A DNA stretch of 64,000 nucleotides from Nostoc desertorum CM1-VF14 (GTDB lineage Bacteria; Cyanobacteriota; Cyanobacteriia; Cyanobacteriales; Nostocaceae), in the NCBI GenBank assembly GCA_019359245.1, contig JAHHHR010000010.1, positions 1-64,000 of the forward strand. Reading direction: 5' to 3'. Of this stretch, positions 28,337 to 37,995 are shown one piece after another. Under the pieces are notes generated by a model. The model was not told the origin of the DNA and searched no databases. It worked only from the letters and a program-made list of their open reading frames with translations. Numbering within the stretch: position 1 is the first letter of the stretch; each line of letters begins with the position of its first letter. Made by a program: the position numbers and the translations under genes.

Positions 28337-28873
28337 TTACTGCGTACTGTTGCTTGCTGCGATATTTTTGTCAGGTTTTCCCCGGAGGGTGCGAATAGCC
28401 GCAAGAATTTCGGGTACTGCAAGCACTAATGACGCGATCGAACAGACTGTTGCAACTTGGCAGTACTCACAAAAGGCTTTGTTCTCGCTCCATTCTTCCT
28501 GAGCTAACTTGGCAGAAACCGCAGTGTCTAACACGAGCTTAACGCCCATTGCAATTGGTATAAAAGGATTACGCCGGGCGCGATCCAGCCCTCCGGCGGC
28601 AGCCAACCAGGCAGTGAGCGCATAAGTAACTACCATGATTGGCCCATCGGGTGAGTTAAATCGGCTGTAAGCGTAGTTAGATGCATCAACTCGATCTGCA
28701 TCAAATATGGGGATTGGCGGATCGGGGAGGTGGTTAACGATCCCTGTTTGGTAGAGCGTCACGATTTGTCCCATTGAACCCCCAAGCATAGACAAGCCAA
28801 TAATCGCTCGTCTCCGGCTCATGTGAGGGTCTTTTCCTTGACGCAGTTCTTGACTCAGTTGTTTTGCATCCAT
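28337..28873 (-). CDS. VKOR-like membrane protein
   Basis: Protein of 178 residues with about four hydrophobic segments (about 23-42, 80-95, 105-120, 137-157). The motif FCEYCQVATVCSIASLVLAVPE matches the CxxC active site at the start of a transmembrane helix in vitamin K epoxide reductase homologues, which oxidise thiols using quinone. The assignment is tentative because the other VKOR Cys pair is not evident. It heads a row with the esterase and the cytochrome c, both exported and the latter needing Cys handling. Confidence 0.6.
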   Translation of the reverse strand: MDAKQLSQELRQGKDPHMSRRRAIIGLSMLGGSMGQIVTLYQTGIVNHLPDPPIPIFDADRVDASNYAYSRFNSPDGPIMVVTYALTAWLAAAGGLDRARRNPFIPIAMGVKLVLDTAVSAKLAQEEWSENKAFCEYCQVATVCSIASLVLAVPEILAAIRTLRGKPDKNIAASNSTQ

Positions 28874-29012
28874 AAAGTTAGTTCAATTTTTGCTTAATCA
28901 ATCTCTATTGATAGATACATCAGCCATGCGCTAGAGGTTTTAGCAGCTGGGGAAAAGATTGACAGCAGAAATTATTTTTTCTGCCACCAAACTTATTAGA
29001 TACAAAAGGATG

Positions 29013-29492
29013 TTAAATATTTTCCGCTACATTAACGCCCTTGACTTTAGCTGGTATGACAATGCTGTAATAAGTAGTTGCGATCGCAGCTAATGCATTG
29101 AGCAAAACATTGTAACCAAACAATGGCATTAAGCCAAAAGATGTCTTAGCGAAAGGCAACAATCCCATGACAGCCAGCAAAGCATAAGAAATTGCAAAAG
29201 CACGGTTGAACAAGCGGGCAGTGCTAGCATTACTGTAAGAAGTGATTCCAAACAATCCTACAGCGCAGCGTACAAGGTTATGCAAAAAGTTGGTAGGAAT
29301 TAGACCAAAGATATAACCAAATCCCGCAGAATAAGCGCCAGTAGATTCATCAAGTGGAATAAAAGATTCGTTCGTTCCTGGCAATGAAACTAAAGCTGGT
29401 ACAAAGCCAGCTAAACCTAAAAGTAAATAAGAAATTCCGATAGCCAAAGCAATATAACGCTCTGTCATTTTTGCCGCGTTGATATTTTCCAT
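29013..29492 (-). CDS. DUF4383-type membrane protein
   Basis: Protein of 159 residues with four predicted membrane helices. The pattern ALAIGISYLLLGLAGFVP, then NFLHNLVRCAVGLFGI and a C-terminal NVLLNALAAIATTYYS is characteristic of DUF4383 proteins. Function is unknown. The ATG at 29492 is preceded by AAAGGA at suitable distance and preferred over a TTG three codons upstream. Confidence 0.8.
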   Translation of the reverse strand: MENINAAKMTERYIALAIGISYLLLGLAGFVPALVSLPGTNESFIPLDESTGAYSAGFGYIFGLIPTNFLHNLVRCAVGLFGITSYSNASTARLFNRAFAISYALLAVMGLLPFAKTSFGLMPLFGYNVLLNALAAIATTYYSIVIPAKVKGVNVAENI

Positions 29493-30136
29493 TGCAGTCA
29501 ATCCTTTTGTAATTCCATTAGTTAATACTGAGATATCTAAGGTTGTAACCCAAAAAAAAGTTTTTATAATCTATCAGAAGTTTCAGCGTTAAATTAAGCT
29601 TTGTACACCTAGAGTGAGAAATTAAGATATTAGCCCTGCTGGAATTTTGGACTGCATAATCGTAGTATTTTTCCTTTGTATCAGTAATTACATATAAACT
29701 TAACTTGGACGATTATTCATATATGCCATCAAATACTCCATAGTTAGAGGCAAAGGTTTGGTGATAGAGGTAGCTTTTATAAAAGCAGATAACAAAGTTC
29801 CTAGCCTCTAACTACCCTCTAGCTTAGAGGCTTTCTCATAATTGAAGAGGGATTTTAAATGAGGATGAATAAATTACGAACTTTGCTGTTCCTGTCTTGA
29901 TAGAAATACTAGTAATAGAAGAAAATAAGGTTACGCTCAGACAAACTTTTACTAAGGCAAGCTAAAAAAATTGTCTGGACTTAATTTACTATTAACTTTA
30001 TAATGTATAGCAATCCTAAATCATTTGTGAAAGACAAAATCACTGAGAAGCTTAAAAAACCTAGTTCTAATCCTCCTATTTTCTCAGTTTGGATTGTTAT
30101 AAGTAAAAAAACGGCTAATATATCAACACAGCGATA
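29493..30136. promoter_or_regulatory. Divergent intergenic region with long inverted repeat
   Basis: Between DUF4383 (minus) and DUF547 (plus). Inverted arms tagttagaggc (29741-29751) and gcctctaacta (29804-29814) enclose about 50 bases and could form a hairpin; related gaggctt motifs follow to 29850. No ORF was recognised. Confidence 0.45.
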
Positions 30137-30838
30137 ATGATTGATTTTGAACCCTGGGACAGGTTATTGCGTCAGTATGTTGATCAACAGGGTCGTGTAG
30201 ACTATGTAGCTTGGAAAAAAGAGCAACCCCAAGCAATTGCAGATTGGTTACCCTGCGAAAAAAATCTGCCTTTGAAATCTAATAGCAACAATCTCGAACA
30301 ATTAGCATTGTGGATCAACCTTTACAATGCGTTCACCATTTCGACAATTTTGGAGAGATACCCGATAGAATCGATTCGTCCGCGAATTTTAGGGATTCCC
30401 AACTGGCTAGCTTTTTTGTGGTTCTTCCAACGTCGCGCTTATTCTATCTTTGGGGAAAGTTACAGTTTAGGTAAAATTGAGAACTCTATTCTACGGGAAA
30501 AATTGCAGGAGCCACGAATTCATTTTGCGATCGTCTGTGCTTCGGTTGGTTGTCCTTTACTACGTTCGGGAGCTTACTTTCCTGAGCAAGTCAGTCAGCA
30601 ATTAGATGAAGATGCCAGTCGTTTCATAAATAACCCTGAAAAAGTCCGTTATGACATCGAGAGCAAAACACTTTACTGTAATAAAATCTTGAAGTGGTAT
30701 CGTCAGGATTTTTTAAAAGTTGCACCCTCTATTCCCGAATACATTCGCTCCTACTTGAAAATAGACTATCCTCTTAATGCCTCAACGCGGATATCCTATC
30801 TTCATTATGACTGGAGCTTAAATCAGCGAATATCTTGA
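30137..30838 (+). CDS. DUF547 family protein
   Basis: Protein of 233 residues. The segments LALWINLYNAFTI, the FAIVCASVGCPLLRSGAY core with Cys and Ser, and ASRFIN are hallmarks of DUF547, a family linked by some to cysteine-peptidase-like folds. No signal peptide. Function is unknown. Its 3' end overlaps the convergent glycosyltransferase gene by 16 bases. Confidence 0.85.
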   Translation: MIDFEPWDRLLRQYVDQQGRVDYVAWKKEQPQAIADWLPCEKNLPLKSNSNNLEQLALWINLYNAFTISTILERYPIESIRPRILGIPNWLAFLWFFQRRAYSIFGESYSLGKIENSILREKLQEPRIHFAIVCASVGCPLLRSGAYFPEQVSQQLDEDASRFINNPEKVRYDIESKTLYCNKILKWYRQDFLKVAPSIPEYIRSYLKIDYPLNASTRISYLHYDWSLNQRIS

Positions 30839-31578
30839 TAAAACTGTTTGAGATAATTTGCATTAACGCCAATCCCCCACAAAAACCCAATATAAAGATA
30901 AATTGCAGTTGCTTTGAAGCTACCCCATTTGGCTACGCGACGATCTGAGGAATGAACAATACGATTCACCAGATAAATACGTCCTTTTTTAACTAACTTC
31001 AGACATAAATCTCCATCCTCCATAATCGGCAATGCCTCATCAAATCCGCCACAATCCCAAAAATCAATCCGACGACAGAACATTACCTGATCTCCAAACA
31101 ACAGACGCAATCCTCGAAAAAATAGGTGAGGCTTAAATAATAGTGGTGCGTAGTAGGTTTTTAAATAATTATGTAGAGAGATACCCCAACGAGTTGTTTG
31201 AGATCCTGACATCAGAGAAATGAACCCCCCACAGGCAACCGTAGGCTCTGCCAGCGTCTTATTGATGACGGTAATTAGATCATCTGGAACCCAAGTATCT
31301 GCATGAAGAAAGCAAAGAATATCTCCAGTTGCTGCTGATGCTCCATAGTTCATCTGAAGAGAACGGCCTGGTTGTTGAGATAAAAGGAATTGTACATTCA
31401 AAGTTTGATTAAATGACTCAAAAATTTGCTTTGCAACTGTCACCGTCTGATCTTGGCTGCCACCATCTACCACTATCACCTCAAAAGGAGGAGGATTAAG
31501 TAAAGTCAGTTGGCGCAATGTACGTCCTAAGTTAGTTGCTTCATTTAAAGTAGGAATGATAATAGAAACTTGAGACAT
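30823..31578 (-). CDS. GT2 glycosyltransferase, TIGR04283-like
   Basis: Protein of 251 residues. The GT-A start VSIIIPTLNEATNL, the VVDGGSQDQT box, QPGRSLQMNYGA and FLHADTWVP (DxD-type HAD) match the TIGR04283 glycosyltransferases, some of which are tied to arsenosugar synthesis. DGDLCLKL is likely the ED/D catalytic region. The convergent DUF547 neighbour may be functionally associated; that is inference. Confidence 0.85.
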   Translation of the reverse strand: MSQVSIIIPTLNEATNLGRTLRQLTLLNPPPFEVIVVDGGSQDQTVTVAKQIFESFNQTLNVQFLLSQQPGRSLQMNYGASAATGDILCFLHADTWVPDDLITVINKTLAEPTVACGGFISLMSGSQTTRWGISLHNYLKTYYAPLLFKPHLFFRGLRLLFGDQVMFCRRIDFWDCGGFDEALPIMEDGDLCLKLVKKGRIYLVNRIVHSSDRRVAKWGSFKATAIYLYIGFLWGIGVNANYLKQFYQDIR

Positions 31579-32162
31579 ACAGATTTAGTAGTTTTATCGT
31601 TATCTTTATTTTACTTGTTAGTATTAATAGTCTTTAACTCAAAGATAAATCGGGTAATTGTGAGATGTTTCATTAATATCTCATACAAAGCATTAGTTAC
31701 TAAAACGGTTGCAGTTATGATAAAACCGTCAAGCTCTGGGTACACCTAAATAACCTAGATGATTTAATCGTCTAAAGTTGCGCTAGGCTACTTGGTTATT
31801 CACAATCAAATCCCAATGTGAGCGATCGCATTGGTAAAAAGAGCAATTAGCTTTGCGGCCAAAAATCAATTACTGCTACTGCAATGCCTACGGCGGGCAT
31901 AGGCATCGCACTTTCGGGAAACTCCGGAGCGATCGCTTCACTGGTATTTGCTGATCTAAAGTTGACTGCTGTTCAAGTTTTACAAGGATGCTGAAAATTT
32001 AGAAGGATTGTTCCCTGAGCGAAGTCGAAGGGAACGCTTTCTCTAAAGGCTATTCCCTACTCCCTATCTACGCAAATAAGTTCAAAAATAAAAGCAGATT
32101 CTTAATATGAGTTCTGAAAGTGAATTGTATTAACTTCGTCGAACTCAAATTCAACAAAAAAG
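31579..32162. other. Intergenic region rich in HIP1 and small repeats
   Basis: Contains several GCGATCGC octamers and a GC-rich repeat (caatgcctacggcgggcata, 31880-31899) of the same general family as the insert in the hydrolase pseudogene and the repeat at 44390. No gene was recognised. Confidence 0.5.
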
Positions 32163-33428
32163 TTATTCAACTTTGGCACGGAGTGCTGAAGATGGAAAAA
32201 GACTTTGAAATCCAGCTTGGCGCTCATTTAAAGGTTCTAGAGCATCGTTCCAAAGACTTTCATAATAAAAGAAAGTTACGCCTAAACCGCGTTCTTGAGC
32301 AGCTCGCACCTGAGACTTAATTTGCTGCATGGGAACTGGATTATTTCGTAAACCTGTCATAATGCCAATTCCAGTTGGAATTGTTTGTTGCGCTTCTTGA
32401 ATTTCTGGGCGGGAAATCTTAGCCACAAAACTTTGCAGATCCGGACGATAAACTTGCACGATTAACTCGTCCACAATATTTTGCCGCATCCAACCTAGCC
32501 AATCTTGCAGGTGAAACTTGTAAGCAAAATCATAGTAATTAGGAGAAACAGAGAAAATCGCCTGGGGCTTTCTCTGCTTCACAGCTTGGTTAAGTTGTAC
32601 CATGAACGCCGTAATTTTATCTGCCCGCCACTTTACCCATGCCGCATCTTGGGAATTAGTTGGGGGAGGATTCTTCGTTTCTTTGGTGTACAAAGCAACT
32701 GTATATTGGTCATAGCCAAATTCGTGAGGCAAGCTCATGTGATCGTCAAACTGAATGCCATCGGCATCATATTGGGTAATAGTTTCTAGCACTAGATTTG
32801 TGATGAACTGTTGCACTTGCGGATGGAACGGATTGAGCCACATAACCTCACCAGCCGCACTAATGGAAGTTTGGCCACCATCCCGCTTTTGTGTGAACCA
32901 ATTAGGATAATTCAGTGCCAATTCTGAAGTTGGGGGAGCCATGAACCCAAACTCAAACCAGGGAATCACCAGCAGTCCTTTGCGATGGGCTTGGTTAATC
33001 AGGTCTGCAAGAATATCATGTCCATCTGAACCTTTGTAGACAAAAGGTTGAATACCTGCACGTTGTGCGATCGCACTGGGATACATTACATAGCCAGAAT
33101 TCCACACCACAGGATAGATTGTGTTGAAGTTCAGCCGTCGTAATTGACTCACCGCATCCTGCACTTTTTCCCGATTTTTGAGGGTGTTAAAATCATTGTT
33201 GGTCATCCAAACCCCGCGAATTTCCTGCCGGGGTAACTGTGCGACAGCAGGGGTGAAACTGTCCACTAACAATACGGTAATAAAGGATATTAAAACGAGA
33301 ATCGGAAAAAGAGACTTGAGTAGTCGTCGCCAATTCTGAACAATAAAAGGTGATTTCATAGATTTGAATGATGCATTAGCTACCCACACACGCCATTGTT
33401 CGCTTTTACGATTGAATCTACTAACCAT
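32163..33428 (-). CDS. Exported GHL10-type family 10-like glycosylhydrolase
   Basis: Protein of 421 residues. After a basic N-terminus comes a membrane/signal segment (SLFPILVLISFITVLLVD, about 38-55) and then EIRGVWMTNNDFNTL, the typical start of GHL10 (DUF187) proteins. The barrel continues with LNFNTIYPVVWN, VIPWFEFGFMAPP and GIQFDDHMSLPHEFGYD. These proteins act on the cell envelope side, but substrates are generally unproven. An ATG at 33359 (MKSPFIVQNW) would give a more conventional signal peptide. Confidence 0.85.
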   Translation of the reverse strand: MVSRFNRKSEQWRVWVANASFKSMKSPFIVQNWRRLLKSLFPILVLISFITVLLVDSFTPAVAQLPRQEIRGVWMTNNDFNTLKNREKVQDAVSQLRRLNFNTIYPVVWNSGYVMYPSAIAQRAGIQPFVYKGSDGHDILADLINQAHRKGLLVIPWFEFGFMAPPTSELALNYPNWFTQKRDGGQTSISAAGEVMWLNPFHPQVQQFITNLVLETITQYDADGIQFDDHMSLPHEFGYDQYTVALYTKETKNPPPTNSQDAAWVKWRADKITAFMVQLNQAVKQRKPQAIFSVSPNYYDFAYKFHLQDWLGWMRQNIVDELIVQVYRPDLQSFVAKISRPEIQEAQQTIPTGIGIMTGLRNNPVPMQQIKSQVRAAQERGLGVTFFYYESLWNDALEPLNERQAGFQSLFPSSALRAKVE

Positions 33429-33587
33429 ATAGTCTACAAGTATTTATGCTTAGTACAAAACTGATGAGTTGGTAGTTGTTTGTTCCCTACTGATGGAACT
33501 TTTGCACCAGAAAAACTAAAGCAGACAAATTAAGATAGTTGACGCAGCTAGTAGGCATTTGTGCCCAATAGATATTGGAATGAGAAA

Positions 33588-33712
33588 TAGGGCATTGGGC
33601 ATTGGGCATTGGGAACAAGGTACAATTTTCTTCTTTAACTTCCCCTGCTCCCCCTGCTTCCCCTGCTCCCTGCTCCCTGCCCCCTGCCCCCTGCCCCCTG
33701 CCCCCTGCCCCC
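33588..33712. repeat. Heptamer tandem repeats: gggcatt x3 and ccctgcc arrays
   Basis: 33588-33611 holds three gggcatt units, and 33641-33712 holds many ccctgct/ccctgcc units. This is a short tandem repeat region of the heterocystous-cyanobacterial kind, lying upstream of chlI, 70-80 bases from its start. Confidence 0.85.
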
Positions 33713-33789
33713 AATCTTCTCACTCCCCCAGACCCCACCTGTGTCACAATAGAGAACTGTAATAAGAAAAATATTGTTAAGGTAATTTA

Positions 33790-34914
33790 GTGAGTCCAAC
33801 TGCTCAATCCACGGCAAGTGCGCGTCGCGTGGTATTTCCTTTTACGGCAATTGTGGGCCAGGAAGAAATGAAACTGGCGCTTCTATTGAACGTGATTGAC
33901 CCCAAAATTGGTGGTGTAATGATCATGGGCGATCGCGGCACCGGGAAATCCACAACTATCCGGGCGCTGGCGGATCTGCTGCCAGAAATTTCTGTGGTTG
34001 CCAATGACCCTTTTAGTAGCGATCCTAGCGACCCCGATTTGATGAGCGATGAAGTCCGCCAACTGTTAGAACAAGGGGCGGAAATTCCTATAGCTCACAA
34101 AAAAGTCCAAATGGTAGACCTGCCGCTAGGAGCCACAGAAGACCGAGTTTGTGGCACAATCGACATTGAGAAAGCTTTATCTGAAGGTGTCAAAGCCTTT
34201 GAACCAGGACTACTGGCAAAGGCTAACCGAGGCATTCTCTATGTGGATGAAGTCAACTTACTAGACGACCACCTCGTAGACGTGCTACTCGATTCTGCCG
34301 CGAGTGGATGGAACACTGTAGAACGAGAAGGTATTTCTATCCGTCACCCAGCGCGTTTTGTTCTTGTGGGTTCTGGAAATCCAGAAGAAGGTGAACTACG
34401 CCCCCAGTTGCTTGATCGCTTTGGGATGCACGCAGAAATTCACACCGTAAAAGAACCAGCCTTGCGGGTGCAAATCGTAGAACAACGGGCAGATTTTGAC
34501 CAAAATCCTCCAACATTTCTCGAAAACTACAAATCCCAGCAAGAAGCACTCCAAGAGCAAATTGTCAATGCTCAACAGCTTTTGCCAGAAGTAAAAATTG
34601 ACTATGACCTACGGGTAAAAATTTCTGAAGTCTGCTCAGAACTGGATGTAGATGGTTTGCGGGGTGACATTGTTAGTAACCGCGCCGCCAAAGCCTTAAC
34701 AGCTTATGAAGGACGTACTGAAGTTACGGTTGATGATATCCACCGCGTAATTACACTATGCTTGCGTCATAGACTGCGGAAAGACCCCTTAGAATCGATT
34801 GATTCTGGCTACAAAGTCGCCAAAGTTTTTAGCCGCGTCTTTGGCGTTGAACTTCCAGAAAGTGATACTGCACAAAAGAACGGCACAGGTCAAAAGTTAG
34901 GGGCTAGAGGTTAA
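33790..34914 (+). CDS. chlI: Magnesium chelatase subunit ChlI
   Basis: Protein of 374 residues, the AAA+ ATPase subunit that with ChlD and ChlH inserts Mg into protoporphyrin IX, the first committed step of chlorophyll synthesis. Walker A is GDRGTGKST near 45, Walker B is [13 protein letters not shown] near 150, and [20 protein letters not shown] is the sensor/arginine region. Start is GTG (33790) with AAGG upstream. The final about 12 residues ([12 protein letters not shown]) run into intergenic repeat sequence and look like a species-specific extension. Confidence 0.96.
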   Translation: MSPTAQSTASARRVVFPFTAIVGQEEMKLALLLNVIDPKIGGVMIMGDRGTGKSTTIRALADLLPEISVVANDPFSSDPSDPDLMSDEVRQLLEQGAEIPIAHKKVQMVDLPLGATEDRVCGTIDIEKALSEGVKAFEPGLLAKANRGILYVDEVNLLDDHLVDVLLDSAASGWNTVEREGISIRHPARFVLVGSGNPEEGELRPQLLDRFGMHAEIHTVKEPALRVQIVEQRADFDQNPPTFLENYKSQQEALQEQIVNAQQLLPEVKIDYDLRVKISEVCSELDVDGLRGDIVSNRAAKALTAYEGRTEVTVDDIHRVITLCLRHRLRKDPLESIDSGYKVAKVFSRVFGVELPESDTAQKNGTGQKLGARG

Positions 34915-35070
34915 AAGTTAGGAGCAAAGCCGGAAATGCTTCGCCTCCGGTGAAGAATTAAGAGTTAAGAGTTTTGAATGGAAAGCTGCTTCATATCTCA
35001 CACTTTTAATTCTTCACTTAGCACTGACTATATAACTCTTAATTCCTAACTCTTAACTCAGCACTGAAAT
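34915..35070. repeat. Inverted repeat region after chlI
   Basis: agaattaagagttaagagtt (34963-34982) is complementary in large part to aactcttaattcctaactct (35035-35054). Related direct repeats (gttaaaagttagg) begin inside the chlI end. It may terminate chlI transcription. Confidence 0.5.
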
Positions 35071-35370
35071 ATGAGAATTTGGTCTTTTTGGTTCAACAGC
35101 TTTATTCTATCTAGCCAATACAACCCACCCAGGTTTGTAGAATTATTGATGCTTTTATTAGCGATCGCTATGCTGGCAATAGCCAGTATTTTACCGGACA
35201 AACCGCCCTATTTAATCTTAGGCTTGAGCTTAGTAGTTGGGGCATCTATTTCCATCTTAGTGCGGGAAGCGATCGCTCCCTCACCCGAAACACGAATTAC
35301 CCAATTAACAGCATCGCTATTGCTTATCATCAGCCTCTATGGCTTCGCTGACTTAATGTACACTTTTTAA
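35071..35370 (+). CDS. Small membrane protein, unknown
   Basis: Protein of 99 residues with three hydrophobic segments (about 22-40, 46-62 and 78-97). It has no clear ribosome-binding site and no recognised family. The composition and membrane pattern favour a real gene. Confidence 0.55.
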   Translation: MRIWSFWFNSFILSSQYNPPRFVELLMLLLAIAMLAIASILPDKPPYLILGLSLVVGASISILVREAIAPSPETRITQLTASLLLIISLYGFADLMYTF

Positions 35371-35398
35371 TAGGGAATAGGGAATAGGGAATGGGGAA
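35371..35398. repeat. tagggaa heptamer repeat
   Basis: Three contiguous tagggaa units plus a variant, directly after the stop of the small membrane protein. Confidence 0.8.
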
Positions 35399-35509
35399 GA
35401 AACTTAATTAACAATGCCCCATGCCCAATCCCCATTTGTCCTGAGCGTATCGCTAAAGCGGAAAGCTCCGCTAACGCGTAGCGTCCCGTAGGGAAGGGAT
35501 GTCCATAAC

Positions 35510-36598
35510 TTACCAATTCTGCATTTCCACCAATTCCATACACAAATCATTAATTTGCTCCAAATCAGGTTTGTTAGGTAGGGCAGATTGTTCGTAAACA
35601 ATTTCCATTTCCGCGACCAAATCTTCTGCTATTGTCATCACCTGTTCATAAGAATACTCACCCTTTAAAATAGCTTTTAAATCCTCAACATCACCAGCTA
35701 TTCTCCTATCTACAATCACTTTACCCTGCCGCAGTATTTCTACTCCACTGCGTAATAATCTAATGCAGTGCATCCCATGTTTAAGGTCAAAACCCGACTT
35801 TCTTTCCGTTTCTGCCCTAGCCGGATTTCTATTTTCCTGCCAAGATAAATAAGCCTTCCATTCTCTCAAAGCTATTTGATAACTTTGGCTTTTCTGAAGC
35901 AAGCGGATGAAATCTTTACGGCTATTGGTTAACTGTTGGGTATATTCTAAAGTTTCATCGGGTAAAGTGTATTGTTTTAACACTCCTTTAAAATCAATAT
36001 CCGCCGTCAACAATTGGTATAACTGTTCCGCTTCTTCTAAAAACTCAATCCGTCCTCTGATTAAGTTATAAAGATATTCCAGAAAAGCATTTAGCTCATC
36101 TTTGCTCAGGGGTACTTCGTCTTCTATAGCAAAGTCAGATGGTATTGGTTTTTTTTGTGGTGGCTTTAACAACCATTTACGATGAGTTTCCATCTTTTTA
36201 ATTTGAGCAAAGGCATAACCAGTGTAAGTATGTTTTACCTTTTTACTCAAAAATAAATGTTTATGATTAATTAAATGCTGTCCGACTGTGCTTAAAAAAG
36301 GATAATTATTTAACCATAGCAATTCTAAAACATTGGGGTTTGCGCCTGCTAATAACTGGAGAATTTTTCTTAATTCGTATATAACTGTATCTTTGTTACC
36401 ATCCACGAATGGAAATATTCCTGGTTCATCCCAACCAGTATCTTTTTGTTCTATGTGATCAAATCCTAAATAGTACCTTTTGGGTGCGATAAATACTCCC
36501 CGATAATCAAAGTCTGAATCAGGACGATTTAAACCATAGCCGTGGCTACCTGCCAAACCAATTAAGATAGTTCTTTGCTCAACTTCTATTCTTTTCAT
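35510..36598 (-). CDS. RlaP/YcgL-like nucleotidyltransferase
   Basis: Protein of 362 residues. The N-terminus (ILIGLAGSHGYGLNRPDSDFDYRGVF) contains the polymerase-beta-type nucleotidyltransferase signature GS...G...SDxD. The remainder (PKRYYLGF, NVLELLWL, GYAFAQIKKM, HGMHCIRLLRSGVEIL) fits the COG3541 group, called RlaP where it occurs with RNA-repair genes. No RNA ligase, RtcB or other repair gene is next to it. The substrate is unknown; transfer of NMP to RNA or protein is a family-level guess. Confidence 0.75.
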   Translation of the reverse strand: MKRIEVEQRTILIGLAGSHGYGLNRPDSDFDYRGVFIAPKRYYLGFDHIEQKDTGWDEPGIFPFVDGNKDTVIYELRKILQLLAGANPNVLELLWLNNYPFLSTVGQHLINHKHLFLSKKVKHTYTGYAFAQIKKMETHRKWLLKPPQKKPIPSDFAIEDEVPLSKDELNAFLEYLYNLIRGRIEFLEEAEQLYQLLTADIDFKGVLKQYTLPDETLEYTQQLTNSRKDFIRLLQKSQSYQIALREWKAYLSWQENRNPARAETERKSGFDLKHGMHCIRLLRSGVEILRQGKVIVDRRIAGDVEDLKAILKGEYSYEQVMTIAEDLVAEMEIVYEQSALPNKPDLEQINDLCMELVEMQNW

Positions 36599-36869
36599 AT
36601 CACCTGATTAAAATATAGTCATCCTAACTCATGAGTTAAGCAGGTGGGATGCTCCCATGTAGATGCAGAGGAGGCAGAGGAGGCAGAGGAAGCAAGGGAA
36701 GAATTTTAACTCTTGGCCAACGACAAATGACTAATAAGCAATGACTAATACCAAGAGTTGCTTAGTTTAACAAAAATGCCCCTAAAGGAGATGATGCAAC
36801 GATATCCCCTTAAGGAGCAAAACTTGTCAATTTAGTTGTTCCTATATTTTCGCTTTCCTCAAACAGGAA
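36599..36869. other. Intergenic region with gcagaggag repeats
   Basis: gcagaggag-type units are repeated three times at about 36664-36692. No gene was recognised. The 3' end presumably holds the terminator of the Nif11-like gene, but no strong hairpin was found. Confidence 0.5.
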
Positions 36870-37103
36870 TTATCTAGGATTAATGTGCCGTCTATTCCCC
36901 CATCCTGGATTAATAATGGCGGCTAAATCTTCTTCAGACAATTTGTTGATTTCACTGTCCAGTTCTTCGACGCTGAAATCATAGCCACGCTCTTGAGCAA
37001 TCTTGACAAAGGCTTCTGGATTAGCTGTTGCTTTGAGTCTTTGCTGTAGTGCTTGATCTTGTTTTACGGCTTCAAAAAGTCGGGTAGCATTTTGCTGTGT
37101 CAT
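36870..37103 (-). CDS. Nif11-like leader peptide family protein
   Basis: Protein of 77 residues. MTQQNATRLFEAVKQDQALQ and the following ANPEAFVKIAQERGYDFSVEEL match the Nif11-derived leader found on RiPP precursors (TIGR03798 type). SEEDLAAIIN occupies the usual leader end, but instead of a Gly-Gly cleavage site and Cys/Ser/Thr-rich core it ends NPGWGNRRHINPR. AGGAG lies 10 bases before the ATG. No maturase, protease or transporter is adjacent, so it is an orphan precursor or a Nif11 protein with another role. Confidence 0.82.
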   Translation of the reverse strand: MTQQNATRLFEAVKQDQALQQRLKATANPEAFVKIAQERGYDFSVEELDSEINKLSEEDLAAIINPGWGNRRHINPR

Positions 37104-37557
37104 GATAGTTTGTCTCCTGTTTTAAATATCAGGTTTCAATCTAGTAATTTGACTCCTATGGAATCACTAAATTTTCTGAAGAACCTTTACATTAAGAGTG
37201 TAAGTTTAATTTTAAAACAAAGAATAAAAATGTGTAGATTCTGATAAGAAAATACAAGTTTTAATCTAAATATTTCTATTAATTTATAAAACTCAGTCCT
37301 AAGATGGAAGCAGTATTTAACTGAATAACATTGATTTTGAATTATCAATGCATTTTACATTTCTTTGCGCGGGTGATTCAGCCATGAAGACTTTTGGCAA
37401 CATAAAAGCTTGACTTAGTACCTGTTAATCAAATAGTATGTTAGATTGTCTGTCTAATTCCTGCTCGGATCAGGTAGACATATTACAAAAGCTGGCAAAA
37501 GCGTCTCTACACGAGATAAAAACCAGCTACCTGTACGGCAACCTCAAGGACAATTCC
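37104..37557. promoter_or_regulatory. Leader region of rplU
   Basis: AT-rich to 37380, then a stretch (37438-37557) that is open in frame with rplU but lacks similarity to L21. It is more likely the 5' leader of the ribosomal-protein operon. An autoregulatory structure is possible but none was established. Confidence 0.4.
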
Positions 37558-37965
37558 ATGACTTACGCGATTATTGAAACTGGCGGCAAACAAATACGAG
37601 TAGAGCCAGGGCGGTTTTACGATATTGAACTGCTTCCGACTGAACCAGATGAAAAAGTTACAATAGACTCCGTATTACTCGTGCAGCACGATGGCGAAGT
37701 CAGCATTGGACAGCCACTAGTAACAGGTGCAACTGTAGAAGGGACTGTAATGCGACATTACAGAGGTCGTAAAGTCTTGGTATACAAGATGAAGCCAAAA
37801 AAGAAAACCCGCAAAAAGCGGGGGCATCGTCAGGAAATTACCAGACTTATGATTGACTCCATCACCCTTAACGGTGCAGTGTTTGTTGCCCAAGAAGCAC
37901 CAGAAAAGGAAACTCCCGTTTTAGACGAGACTCCTGCCGAAGAAGTTGAAACTGCTGCTGAATAA
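37558..37965 (+). CDS. rplU: 50S ribosomal protein L21
   Basis: Protein of 135 residues starting MTYAIIETGGKQIRVEPGRFYDIE, the standard L21 N-terminus. AAGGA lies 7-8 bases before this ATG, so I reject the 40-codon longer frame. YKMKPKKKTRKKRGHRQ is the conserved basic rRNA-binding end. An acidic C-terminal tail (ETPAEEVETAAE) is common in cyanobacteria. It is followed 30 bases later by rpmA. Confidence 0.97.
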   Translation: MTYAIIETGGKQIRVEPGRFYDIELLPTEPDEKVTIDSVLLVQHDGEVSIGQPLVTGATVEGTVMRHYRGRKVLVYKMKPKKKTRKKRGHRQEITRLMIDSITLNGAVFVAQEAPEKETPVLDETPAEEVETAAE

Positions 37966-37995
37966 TAATAAGAAGAAGATACACAAGAGGAAATC

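Noticed and set aside
37438..37557. N-terminal 40-residue extension of L21
   Set aside because: Not similar to L21; a good ribosome-binding site precedes the internal ATG that gives the canonical N-terminus.
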